The notes under the pieces are model-generated. The model was not told the DNA's origin. It ran no database searches and saw only the letters and a list, made by a program, of their open reading frames with translations. A program made the translations under genes and the position numbers. A stretch of 22,979 nt of DNA from Chara braunii (Eukaryota; Streptophyta; Charophyceae; Charales; Characeae). The stretch lies in contig BFEA01000119.1 of NCBI GenBank assembly GCA_003427395.1, positions 1,640,300 through 1,663,278 on the forward strand, written 5' to 3'. This document shows positions 8,487 to 16,610 of this stretch, in pieces (within the stretch, counting starts at the first letter, position 1; each line of letters starts with the position of its first letter).

Positions 8487-8860
8487 CTGCTGCATAGGTG
8501 GCTGCACCTGCTGCAGAGGTTGCTGAACCTGTGGCAAGGCTGCTGACCTGGCTGCTGTGCCGTAGTTGCAAAAAGTTGGTCCTGCTGCAGAGGTGGCTGC
8601 ACCTGCTGCAGAGGTTGCTGAACCTGTGGCAAGGCTGCTGACCTGGCTGCTGTGCTGTAGCTGCAGCAGCTGGACAGAGGACTGAAAAAGTTGGTCCTGC
8701 TGCAGAGGCTGTCTCTTATACACATCTAGATGTGTATAAGAGACAGCTGCAGAGGTGGCTGCACCTGCTGCAGAGGTTGCTGAACCTGTGGCAAGGCTGC
8801 TGACCTGGCTGCTGTGCCGTAGCTGCAGCAGCTGGACAGAGGACTGAAAAAGTTGGTCCT
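8487..8860 (-). repeat. Gag tandem repeats, three ~95-115 bp copies
   Basis: Copies at 8487-8581, 8582-8696 and about 8747-8860 share CTGCAGAGG(T)GGCTGCACC..., the GGCAAGGCTGCTGACC stretch and AAAAAGTTGGTCCTG. They encode Gln-rich segments such as QQVQQPLQQVQPP. Copy 1 lacks ~20 bases present in the others; copies 2 and 3 are nearly identical. An adapter sits exactly between copies 2 and 3, so the number of copies may be an assembly product. Confidence 0.8.
8709..8746. other. Nextera mate-pair junction adapter (assembly artefact)
   Basis: The 38 bases are CTGTCTCTTATACACATCT joined to its exact reverse complement. This is the Tn5 mosaic end in the head-to-head form made by circularisation in Nextera mate-pair libraries. 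In the minus frames it translates to the well-known contaminant peptides SYTHLDVYKRQ and MCIRDS. It is not genomic sequence, and the join it makes cannot be trusted. Confidence 0.98.
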
Positions 8861-9478
8861 GGAGTCTGCCCACTACTACCTACTGATGGACCGCTTGCTG
8901 GAGATGTGCCAAATTGAGCGACAAAGGGACCTCTTATAGGTGGCAGTGACACGGATGGACTGGCCACCGCTGGAGGGGCTATCACAGGCTGCGCTGGCCT
9001 TGGCATAGCCCTAGGACCTCTGAGCACTGCCAGGCTCTGGTCCTGACCTGCTATGAGATAAGACAGCATATCCTGCTGGACAGCCCGTACCTCGGCCATG
9101 TCCAGCCTGCCTGTCGTGCCTTGACATCCGGACTGATTGTTGCCTTATCCAAAGCCTCTATCCCCCTGAAGTCCTCCTCCCTTCTCTTATCCGGTGCTTC
9201 CTTGAGCTGGTCTTCTAGCTGTGCGTGCAGGACGACCCTGATGCACTCTGACTGACAGTAGACAAAGTGGCCTGAGAAGTGGCCTGCGAAGTTGCAGCAG
9301 TGGTAGGCATTGCTGCCGCTGCTTCAGCTCTAGCGTGTGCAACTGCTGCTGCTGCTACAGCCCTCTCTGCTTCAGCTCCTGCTCCCTATGACCTCTTCAA
9401 ATGCCTCCTCTCCTCAGCTGCTCGCCGTAGTCCCCTTTCCTCACCCATCTGGTTGTCCTCGGTCCCCTAAAGTCTAGT

Positions 9479-9743
9479 CCCTCACCTATGTTGTCTTCTT
9501 CACTCATCAGCTATACCCAGAGTGCAATCTGCACTAGCATTCTCGCTGGAACCTACCATGGTGTGGCCTTCGACCTGCTAAAGGCAGACAAGTGATCGGC
9601 GGACTAAGTGCCACCTCTGTGGTAGTCGTCCGTCCCCGGATTCTGTTCCCTCACCTTCGCTGTCTTCTTCACTCGTCAGCTATACCTGGAGTGCAATCTG
9701 CAGTAGCGTTCTCACTGGAACCTACCGTAGCGTGGCCTCTGAC
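9479..9743. repeat. Direct duplication around the gag start of element 2
   Basis: 9479-9572 and 9650-9743 are about 85-90% alike by eye (CCCTCACCT..., GTCTTCTTCACTC, TCAGCTATACC, GAGTGCAATCTGCA, CTGGAACCTACC). The period is 171 bp. On the minus strand the copy nearer the gene has the gag ATG (9559), while in the other the ATG has become ACG. This is probably a leader/gag-start duplication in the element. Confidence 0.8.
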
Positions 9744-10371
9744 AGATGTTAAAAATAAATAAAATAAAATAAATGTTCTGTCCAGCATGTACGGGAAGTA
9801 GTAGAGCTGTATCAATAAGTATGTCCAGACCCCTACAAGCAATTCTATTCCTATTCCTGACTAGTCTCTGCGAGGAATGAGCCCTCACAGGGCTCTGATC
9901 GGACATGCACATGTTCTGGGCAGTGGCCCTTAGCAAGCCTTGTGCCCACCCTAAGTGAAGGCGGGGCTGATTATTCACAAGAGGCCGAAATTTTGACGAA
10001 TTTCCATATGTGGGCACTCGGACAGTCGTGGCACGCCAGTTGGTTAGGCGGAAATGTGAGCCTCTCAGTCCTTTCCAAACGCATGGGCTACACTGTACAG
10101 TTGACCCAGGTTGTTGTGCCCTGGGCACATGCATTCTGCGGCAGATACATTACACAGTGGCCACGGGCCTGCGAGACTGCAGCATTGTCGACGTACTTAT
10201 CCCAGGAACAGTGCAAATGCAGACAACAGCCGAAGTCAGGAAATTTTGGGTGTGCCCAACTGTAAAAGGTCCAGGCCCTCAACTGCAGAGCTGGGCCTGA
10301 GCACATCTTCGTGCACGGCCTTCACGGACTTGGTCTTTTGTTTTCGTTTTGCTTTCCGAACGGGCCTGCAA
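9744..10371. other. Non-coding region with CCCTAAGTGAAGGC motif
   Basis: No gene was recognised. AAATAAAATAAAATAAATG near 9755 is simple sequence. CCCTAAGTGAAGGC at 9949-9962 recurs at 4503-4516 in the candidate LTR and inverted at 16576-16589. GCCAGTTGGTTAG near 10035 also resembles the LTR (4588-4602). This may be a diverged LTR relic in + orientation. Confidence 0.4.
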
Positions 10372-10480
10372 GGCCCAACTGCCGAGCCTCCGCAGACCCC
10401 GAAAAAATTTGGAAAAAGTGGGAAAACAGCCAGTTTTCCCTTTTTTCCCAAGAGTGACAGAGGTAGTGGTGGTTTAAGGC
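10372..10480 (+). repeat. Dispersed repeat with GGGAAAAC/GTTTTCCC hairpin
   Basis: The segment with GCCTCCGCAGACCCCGAAAAAATTT, a perfect 8-bp hairpin GGGAAAAC-AGCCA-GTTTTCCC (10420-10440) and GGTAGTGGTGGTTTAA matches, inverted, the repeat at about 22440-22550 in the same order. Two diverged copies in one window indicate a dispersed family. It contains no coding sequence. Confidence 0.65.
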
Positions 10481-10824
10481 AACTTGGGAACTGCGTGCCC
10501 GAGGAAGAAGAGGGCGCACGCTGCTGCAATTGTGTGCGCTTCGGTAATTGAAGAGCAATGAAGAGGAGGGGATTCAAGGGTGATGAGCCGGTGGCAGGAA
10601 GAGAGGATATAATGGACATTCGGTTTATCTTGTGTTCTCCTTCTTCATCATCTCCTCTGCTGCTCCTCTGCTGCTTTTTCTTCACTCCCGCGCTTACTCT
10701 CAATCCTCGACTGCGGATTCATGGACTTTCCTCAAATTTAAGTGTTCATGTCAATTTGAAGTTTTGCATCTTGATTGAGCTGGGATGATAACAGCTGCGA
10801 TTGTCTGGCTGTGATTCATTGCAG
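10481..10824 (+). other. Intronic sequence upstream of the SEC31 exon
   Basis: No exon was recognised. The stretch ends with TTCATTGCAG (AG at 10823-10824), a splice acceptor fitting the start of homology to SEC31. A CTCCTCTGCTGCTC-rich patch lies near 10655. How far the intron extends upstream is unknown; no earlier SEC31 exon is visible anywhere before this point. Confidence 0.5.
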
Positions 10825-11063
10825 ATGACCTCAAGCCAGTGGTAGCTACTCTGACAAGACTGTTTAATGAGACGACTGCTGCTGGTGGCGGGCTAGGAGC
10901 AAACCCCATGCGGAAGCGGGAGATCGATGACAACTCGAAAAAACTCGGAATGCTTTTCACCAAGATGAACAGCTCAGACATTTCTTCCAATGTTGGGATC
11001 AAGTTGAAGCAGCTTTGTCAGGCGTTGGATGCTGGTGACTACAACTCTGCGGCCCAGTCACAG
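10825..11063 (+). CDS. SEC31: SEC31, penultimate coding exon (C-terminal helical domain)
   Basis: SEC31 is the outer-cage subunit of the COPII coat that forms ER-to-Golgi vesicles together with SEC13. This exon encodes the start of its conserved C-terminal helical domain, related to SRA1. Landmarks are DLKPVVATLTRLFNE, ANPMRKREIDDNSKKLG, LFTKMNSSDIS and LKQLCQALDAGDY. The exon begins after TTGCAG with two bases finishing a split codon, then GAC at 10827, giving 79 full codons. It ends CAG before GT at 11064, in phase 0 with the next exon. Ser in AAQSQ, where the family usually has a hydrophobic residue, is the only oddity noticed. The N-terminal WD40 repeats and Pro-rich part must lie upstream, outside what is visible. 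Confidence 0.9.
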
Positions 11064-12415
11064 GTTTGTGAAATGCAAGGCTCTTCGACCTCACCACAAG
11101 GAGAAAAGCCGAAGAACGTTGAAATGATAACCTCGTCTGATTTTCGGTTATTTTTATGAAACATCACCTCACTGATCATGATAATCTTCCTGTTTGCAAT
11201 ATTGTTAAGATGGCTGTAGAGTCTTCCAGTACATTTTACCTCTTTCCTAAAAATAAAGTTGACAGCCCAGTATGTTATTGCAAGCATCAGGATTTGAAGT
11301 CTTGATCTGTTTATCAGCAGTTACAGCTGTATCCTTCCGCTGCCTGGGGTTAGCATTCTTTACAACTTTGATACTCACGACTCAAAACGGAGAGATCTCA
11401 AGGTCCCACACAGTCGACGACGAAGCTGAAGGGTGACTCCGCGCACTCAATGGCTAAGCAGATAGGGAAGTAAAGTAGTTTTCTCGTGATACTTTTTAGT
11501 CGTGGGAAGCTGCACGTGCTGGAAGCTAGGTCCAGGGTCCCTGAAGGCAATTGCTGCTGTAACGCATTCTTGTTTCGAAGGAGCAAGTATCACAGCTTCA
11601 GGGGTGGAACCTGAGATCCTCCTGAAATATGGAGCAATCAATGCTGTCGAGGGGGTTCTGCGGCGGAAGGGAAGGAAGCGTGAGGGTGTAAGGGAAACAC
11701 GTTCATGACTTGCCAGGGGAAAAGGAATAGGAGTGACACTGCCCAGAATGGATATGGAGCCAGGACCAGAATGACCTGTTTCTTTTTTGTTTTTGCTGCG
11801 TTATTGTTTTTTTTTAACGAAACTAATTTTGAAGTTTCCAGGTTCAGCTTTCAAAATGACTACGACTTCTGGCTGTTTTAGGAGTTGAGATGCATACATA
11901 GGGCTGTTCAGCAGCTTCGCTTACATGACTTTGTGCGATCTTGCCCTTGTTCACATCCACAGCGTCTGGTTTATTGAGCCGATCCGCAATATATGGGGAT
12001 CTGGACAACAACGACAAGAAAAGTACTTGCGTAAAGTCGTGTGCCTATTGTGTTCCGAAATTGGAATGTTGCGGTTGCCAGAGAAGCAGCCTGGTTGACA
12101 AATCTTTTCCTCATATTGAGCTTTTGGGCGAGTAAGGTTGCATAACGCTCAACTTTACATGTAAATTCTCCAATGTATTCACAGCACTGTGCCGGCCCTC
12201 TGTTTTAGCGGAATTTTTTGTCACAAATTGCACTGTTTGAAATCACTCATAAGGAATTTCAACAGCCTGTGTAGAGGCTCTAGGGCCAGCTCTTGACCCC
12301 AAAACTTCAGTCGCTGAAAACTACAACCATGAGACTTGTGCTGGTTTTGATCTTGGTTAATTCAACTTAGTTTGTTTGATAAATTTGGATTGATTCTCAA
12401 ACGGATGATGTGCAG
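11064..12415 (+). other. SEC31 final coding intron, 1352 bp
   Basis: The intron is bounded by GT (CAG/GTTTGT) and AG (GATGTGCAG/GTC), joining the flanking exons without loss of frame or residues. Polypyrimidine content before the acceptor is modest. Short open frames inside (for example 11502-11708 and 11941-12135) resemble no family I know. No mobile element was recognised within it. Confidence 0.85.
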
Positions 12416-12508
12416 GTCGCACTGACAACAAGCGATTGGGACGAGTGTAGTGGATGGCTGATGGCTTTGAAGAGGATGATCAAGCAAAGGCAGGCGCTGG
12501 GGAGATGA
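12416..12508 (+). CDS. SEC31: SEC31, last coding exon with stop
   Basis: After GTGCAG, the exon reads VALTTSDWDECSGWLMALK, then RMIKQRQALGR, and stops TGA at 12506-12508 (30 codons). The TTSDWDEC..W...LKRM pattern is the extreme C terminus of plant SEC31, and the stop falls a few residues later, as in known members. It continues phase 0 from the previous exon. The exon is far too short to be found by length alone; its placement rests on family similarity plus the fitting acceptor. Confidence 0.9.
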   Translation, partial: VALTTSDWDECSGWLMALKRMIKQRQALGR

Positions 12509-12683
12509 TCTCACAGTTTGTCTTCTGTGGTCATCTTGTGGCGGACCTCGTTCTGGTAAGATGGTTTCTAAGTCCCTCATTTCAGAATGCTGATGTTCAT
12601 GGTTATAATTTTTGAACGGCACTTGGTTGCTTTTTCTCTTTTTCCTTACGAATATTAGGCATCATAGATAGTGTTGCACACCC
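12509..12683 (+). other. Probable SEC31 3' untranslated region
   Basis: The sequence directly after the SEC31 stop is non-coding. No clear AATAAA lies before the GC-rich repeat at 12684; the first one is at 12820-12825, inside or just after that repeat. The transcript end cannot be set from sequence alone. Confidence 0.4.
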
Positions 12684-12830
12684 CGATGGTCGGCGGCCCT
12701 TGACTGCTCGGCTGCCGACCAGCCGACCGGTCAGCTGGTCGGCACCTGCCGGTCGGGGGTCATCGGCACCCCACACAATTTTTCTATTTTTAATTTTTTT
12801 GGGGGGGTCCAGAACCCCTAATAAACCCAA
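12684..12830. repeat. GGTCGGC/CCGACC-rich repeat
   Basis: GGTCGGC, GCCGACC and GACCGGTC words recur in both orientations, giving nested short palindromes (GCCGACCAGCCGACCGGTCAGC). TTGCACACCC precedes it, and the inverted patch at 15345-15435 has a similar edge (GGTTGCATGCC on its minus strand). It is followed by T-rich sequence and a G7 run. This is a dispersed family of unknown nature. Confidence 0.6.
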
Positions 12831-12854
12831 CAACACCGCCGTGATGTGTGAAAA

Positions 12855-12890
12855 CTCGCGCGCGCACGCGCGAGAGAGAGGGAGAGACCT
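12855..12890. repeat. (CG)n/(GA)n simple sequence
   Basis: CGCGCGCACGCGCGAGAGAGAGGGAGAG is alternating purine-pyrimidine sequence followed by a GA run. Further GA runs occur at 13250-13270 and 13388-13407. Confidence 0.8.
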
Positions 12891-13024
12891 TTAACATTAA
12901 ACAGAAAAATCATGCGGGTAATCCTAGTGGCCCCTGCAAATAATTAGCAAGGGCCTCCTCTCCACGAAAGTGGCACTTCTCGAACACATTGTAAGGCAGC
13001 AGCACGCGAACTATATATGGTGTA

Positions 13025-13180
13025 GACCATACTTGCGGCGCATCAACCCTGTGCGCGGACCCGAGGTGCGCACGCACCTGGGTGCGCAGTGCGCGGTGCG
13101 CTGCGCACAGGGCCGGTGCGCTGCGCGCTGGTGCGCTGGGGGGTGCGTGCGGGCGGGGCGCAGGTGCACCGGGTGCACAC
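13025..13180. repeat. GTGCGC-rich knot
   Basis: The tract is packed with GTGCGC/GCGCAC words on both strands. GATGCGCCGCAAGTATGGT (minus strand at about 13025-13045) recurs on the + strand at about 14625-14643, next to another GTGCGC-rich tract (14541-14640). Related words (GTGCGCCGCA) occur near 15560 and 16700. The short open frames through it are compositional. Confidence 0.6.
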
Positions 13181-13326
13181 ACCATTTATTTTATTTATTT
13201 TATTTTACTGTTTGTTTAGGGAGTTATTTGACTGTTCTTTTATTTTAGGGAGAGAGAGAGAGAGAGAGAGGTCTCCAACGTCACGGCTGGCCTCCTGGTA
13301 CTTCCATCGAAACGACGAGCAAAATC

Positions 13327-13720
13327 GAGTGAATCTACCGCTGCAACATGGAAATATACACCGCCACATTTGTGTGTGTGTGTATGTGTGAGAGAGAGAG
13401 AGAGAGGAAACCGTGTGAGAGAGAGAAGAAACCGTGTGCTGACACTATCGGACTGAAGAAACCGCCCTTATCAACGGGCAACATGAATCCGGAAGCGGGG
13501 CGACATGCACAAAGGACAAAAATATGGCGGTGTATCTCTCCATGTTCTGGCGGAAGATTCATTCATACGTCGGGTGGTGGAGAAGGAAGGGCCGATGAAT
13601 CAGGTAAGCACTAGCGTATCTCTGGAAACTTTTTTTTTTTTTTTTTTGGACAATCTCTGAACAAATGAGACTGAATCCTCCGCTTGAACATGGAAAGATA
13701 CATTGCCATATATGGGCCTC
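13327..13720. repeat. Clustered ~60-bp repeat family, first three copies
   Basis: Copies at 13327-13375 (+), 13504-13564 (-) and 13668-13720 (+) share GAATC..C.G.....CATGG(A)(A)A.ATACA(C)(C)GCCA. Together with 13751-13815 and 14789-14850 they form a local family of five, in both orientations. GA runs lie between copies, and an 18-T run is at 13630-13647. No coding sense is apparent. Confidence 0.7.
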
Positions 13721-13835
13721 CCTGCACTACTCTGGAAATGTGCAAAACGAGAGTGAATCTTGCGTTAGAATATGGAAAGATACACCGCCAATATTTTTGT
13801 CTTTTGTGCATGTTGAGAGTAGTGCAGCGAGGCCC
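13714..13835. repeat. Foldback unit with 19-bp inverted ends
   Basis: GGGCCTCCCTGCACTACTC (13714-13732) and GAGTAGTGCAGCGAGGCCC (13817-13835) are inverted repeats with one mismatch. They enclose a copy of the 60-bp repeat (13751-13815). The 122-bp size and terminal inverted repeats resemble a small MITE-like element. Target-site duplications are not evident. Confidence 0.6.
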
Positions 13836-13880
13836 TATGNCTTGTTNTGCATGTCGAGAGTTGTGCAGCGAGCCCGTTGG
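13836..13880. other. Unresolved bases and local duplication
   Basis: N at 13840 and 13847 sit between two near-identical ~33-bp stretches (13803-13835 and 13843-13875, TTTGTGCATGT.GAGAG). This pattern suggests a poorly closed assembly gap. Another N lies at 14056. Confidence 0.75.
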
Positions 13881-13885
13881 TGAAC

Positions 13886-14480
13886 ATTACCGTTGAGGTT
13901 CTGACAGGTTGGACGTGCCGGGCTTCACTCGTGCAAAGAAATTCTGATGTTCTTCCATGAAAAAAAAAATTCCAGGAAAAACGGCTGTCAGTTCCGTCGT
14001 TTTCGACTTCAGAAGTAATAAGAAGAGATCGTCTTGAGAGATCGCGACCCTCATCNGACCCTCATCATGACTGAATCTGGGCAAAAAAAAATTCCAGGAA
14101 AAACGGCTGTCAGTTCCGTCGTTTTCGACTTCAGAAGTAATAAGAAGAGATAGTCTTGAGAGATCGCGACCCTCATCATGACTGAATCTGGGCTGCAAGA
14201 ACCCTACCATACAGACTGCAATTACCGTTGAGGTTCTGACAGGTTGGACGCACCGGGCGACACTCGTGCAAAGAAATTCTGATTTTCTTCCCTTACGTTT
14301 TTTTCTTTCTATTAAAAAAAACGAAATTCCAGGAATAACGGCTTTCAGTTCCGTCGTTTTCCTACTTCAGAAGTAATAAGAAGAGAACGTTTTGAGAGGT
14401 CGCCCTCATCATGACTGAATCTGCCCTGCAAGAACCCTACCATGCAGACTGCAATAACCCTACCATACAGTGTCACACAG
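13886..14480. repeat. 335-bp tandem duplication with nested ~110-bp duplication
   Basis: ATTACCGTTGAGGTTCTGAC starts at 13886 and again at 14221. Within the first copy, the block AATTCCAGGAAAAACGGCTG to CATGACTGAATCTGGG occurs twice (about 13960-14082 and 14083-14193) around the N at 14056; the second unit has it once (about 14315-14430). Open frames crossing it are repeats translated. The nested duplication may be an assembly error. Confidence 0.8.
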
Positions 14481-15236
14481 AGTGTTACCCGGACTACAGG
14501 TTACTAAAAGCTTTCAGGCCAAGCCCCATTTTTGACCCCCATTTTGGGAGGTGCGCTGCATGCAGTCCGCGCGCGTCGTGCGGGAAGCGCGGTGCGGCGC
14601 ACGTGCGCAGTACAGCACATCGCGATGCGCCGCAAGTATGGTGTAGACTCACATTAAGGTCCGTGTTTCAGCAGTTATGGGAGCACGTTATGGGAGCACA
14701 GAGCACGTGATTATCTGGGCAGTAGCAGGCCAACTCGCCACGGGATTTTCAGGGCTTCCCTCCACCACTCACCAAATGTGCAAAACTAGAATGAATCTTC
14801 TCCTAGAACATGGAATCATACGCCACCATATGTTTTGTCTTTTGTGCAAGTGGTGACGAGTGGAGCCAGGCCCTTAGGGCCACTGCTCGTAGGAAAAGGA
14901 AAACAAAAGGAAGAAAGAGAGAGCTATGGCAGTAAGTAGTTGTAGCCCATAACTGCTAGAACACAGACCTGAATTAGGATCCAGAAGATATATTGCTGGT
15001 CTGCTCCTCACTCATCCGAAATTCGTCGAGTGTCTCCACTGAGATATAAGAGCCCTGCAGATTCTCTTCTGGGGGCCCTTCAGAAGAAAAGCTGTACGCA
15101 ATGAGGAATATGGGGCCGTAATTTGTTTCCTCTGCCCTTGAAATCTGTAGAAGGGAGGGGCATGTCTGGCTACCTCAGCCACCCCCACTACCCCTATACT
15201 CCCCCTCAACACCAATGCCGCTTAAACCCCCTTATA
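14481..15236. other. Non-coding, with fifth 60-bp repeat copy
   Basis: A GTGCGC-rich knot lies at 14541-14640 and the fifth copy of the clustered repeat at 14789-14850. No gene was recognised in the rest. Confidence 0.5.
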
Positions 15237-15264
15237 CCCCCCCCCCCCCCCCCCCCCCCCCCCC
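15237..15264. repeat. Poly-C run of 28
   Basis: The C homopolymer is set in a wider C-rich tract (15180-15280). The G-rich complement could form a quadruplex. Its length is not reliable in an assembly. Confidence 0.9.
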
Positions 15265-15344
15265 TTCCTCCCCACATCCCCAAAAGCTTCTCAGCGGATT
15301 TGGGCTAACTCAGATTTGAAAACAAATCAGAGGATGGCTGTTTT

Positions 15345-15435
15345 CTGACTGGTCGGCAGACCGCCGACCGGTAGGCCCTGCTGGTCGGCTGCAAAACTGT
15401 CGGTGGTCGGGGTCGGCGGTCGGCAGGCATGCAAC
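15345..15435. repeat. GGTCGGC repeat, inverted relative to 12684-12830
   Basis: GGTCGGCAGACCGCCGACC is a near-perfect palindrome. GGTCGG recurs several times, then GCATGCAACC, whose complement matches the edge of the 12684 copy. Same family, opposite orientation. Confidence 0.6.
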
Positions 15436-15954
15436 CCTGAAAAAAGAAAAAAGAAAAAAAGAGGGATCGTAGGCCAGTTTGTTGTCTGCTGGGAAGTCAA
15501 ACCAGCCTTTGGCTGTGAGGGAATCCATTCCCAGCATGTGTACCGCTCGTGCGGTGCAGTGCGCCGCAAGACGTGTGGCATCTGCCCGTGTTCCGCACCA
15601 GAGAGGCGGTCTGTTTTTCGTTTTTTTTGCTGTTTTCAAGGATGCAGATGCGTGTATTTCCTTATGAGGAGATCCTGTTGAGAATCAAAAATAGCCTCGG
15701 CTCAGAAATAGCAGCAAATAGGCTTTTGAGACATCAGTCTTGACCATTAGGTGGTGACATTTGCAAGGAAAATGAACAAAAACTAAAATGACAGAACTCC
15801 AAACTGCAAATCACATTGAAAGCCAGATATCCAAATGCTGTCCAGAAAGCGGAATGGAACTGATGTTACACCGAAGGAAGACCAAAGCCTCGAACTTAAT
15901 TGCCAAAGAAAGCATATGCTCGCCGCCACCAACAATGCAACCGTAGGTCTTCCT
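15436..15954. other. No gene seen
   Basis: A purine-rich GAAAAAAG run (15440-15465) and a GTGCGCCGCA word near 15562 are the only features. Open frames here are short and unlike known families. Confidence 0.4.
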
Positions 15955-16610
15955 CCTACTGGCGCTCAGCGCCCAGACTATCCTAAATTAAGTAGTGACG
16001 AAGCAACCCATTGACGTCAGCAGCAACAACCGAAGTACGTGCAGATGTCGACCATGCAGACCATTGCCAAGACCAGGTATGTGCTCTCACATCATCGTCC
16101 TCATCTCTCTCGGCCCTTCGGTCGGGGACCCGGCTCGTGCGAGCCCTTTGGCAGGCGTCCCCGGGTTTTGGGGTAGTAAGTGTTAATTACCCTCTCTCGT
16201 CTACCTCGTCTTCTTCACCCACGTCTCCCCTCATACGAAGAACGCTATCACCTCTGCTAGCTACAACCAAGCCCAAGCCCGGCTATGGGGCCTGTGCTAT
16301 GGTGCCGCCTTGATGCAGCACCCTGCTTCACACGCGACCGCGCTTGTGACAGCCACACCTAGCGCTAGCAAGTGCCCGAATGCCTTGTGCATAGCCCAGT
16401 CCTTTCCTAAATCGAAAGTGGCGGGCTCACTGCCTGCCGCCTGCTTCATGGGACCGAGTTTCCAGTTTCTTCACTCTCGGCCAAAGTGTCTGCCCCCAGG
16501 CTCCGTCAACTGTCTGGCGCCCACCAAGATTTGTAAAAATTGACAAATTCAGGGCTCATTGGGATTCAGGGGCCCGCCTTCACTTAGGGCGGGCACTCGT
16601 CTGTTGCTGG
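15955..16610 (-). mobile_element. LTR relic related to 4445-5661, inverted
   Basis: Read on the minus strand from 16610, it shows in order CATAAGGCCCC, CCCTAAGTGAAGGC inside a GCCCGCC..GGCGGGC hairpin, CATAGCCGGGCT, CGTACTTCGG, TTGCTTCGT and TAGTCTGGGCGC-TGAGCGCCAG. The candidate LTR at 4475-5180 has similar words in the same order. Similarity between the words is weak, so this is an old copy or subfamily. No internal gag/pol lies beside it. Confidence 0.5.

Larger units (their letters stand above)
8361..9559 (-). pseudogene. gag: gag of element 2 (coiled coil, Gln-rich repeats)
   Basis: A minus-strand ATG at 9559-9557 in good context (ACCATGG) starts MVGSSENASADCTLGIADE, then a stop. Downstream, in shifted frames, come an Arg/Glu-rich coil region (EDQLKEAPDKRREED, near 9225-9180), an open frame (9099-8716) with DMLSYLIAGQDQSLAVLRG and a Pro-rich stretch, and Gln-rich tandem repeats (8860-8487). 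The end has PKPFSGDKKKENLNTWLRKE, a typical start of a gypsy Gag capsid-like domain. The reading frames between 8697 and 8750 include translated adapter sequence and are not biological. Confidence 0.75.
5690..9760 (-). mobile_element. Second decayed Ty3/gypsy element, inverted
   Basis: Read on the minus strand from 9559 down to about 5700, it has gag start, gag coil, Gln-rich gag repeats, zinc knuckle, RT and RNase H, all closely similar in wording to element 1 (for example LYLGHEIS, DASQYGIGAVL, SKKM.SQKLAKSTYE). Many frame changes and stops occur. Similarity fades near 5700-5760 just after the MRKLEAKDK block, so integrase and the 3' end are missing. It lies tail-to-tail with element 1. It is older or more damaged than element 1. 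Confidence 0.88.

Noticed and set aside
8487-8860. CRISPR-like direct repeat array
   Set aside because: The units are ~95-115 bp, coding, Gln-rich and part of gag; there are no spacers, and the context is eukaryotic.
8361-8873. 170-codon minus frame as an intact Gln-rich protein
   Set aside because: It contains the translated Nextera adapter (SYTHLDVYKRQ), so this frame as written does not exist in the genome.
10236-10703. 155-codon minus open frame upstream of SEC31
   Set aside because: It overlaps a dispersed hairpin repeat and low-complexity CTCCTC sequence and resembles no family.
13020-13248. Cys/Arg-rich open frames near the GTGCGC knot
   Set aside because: Cys, Arg and Ala come from translating GTGCGC repeats in different frames; this is composition only.
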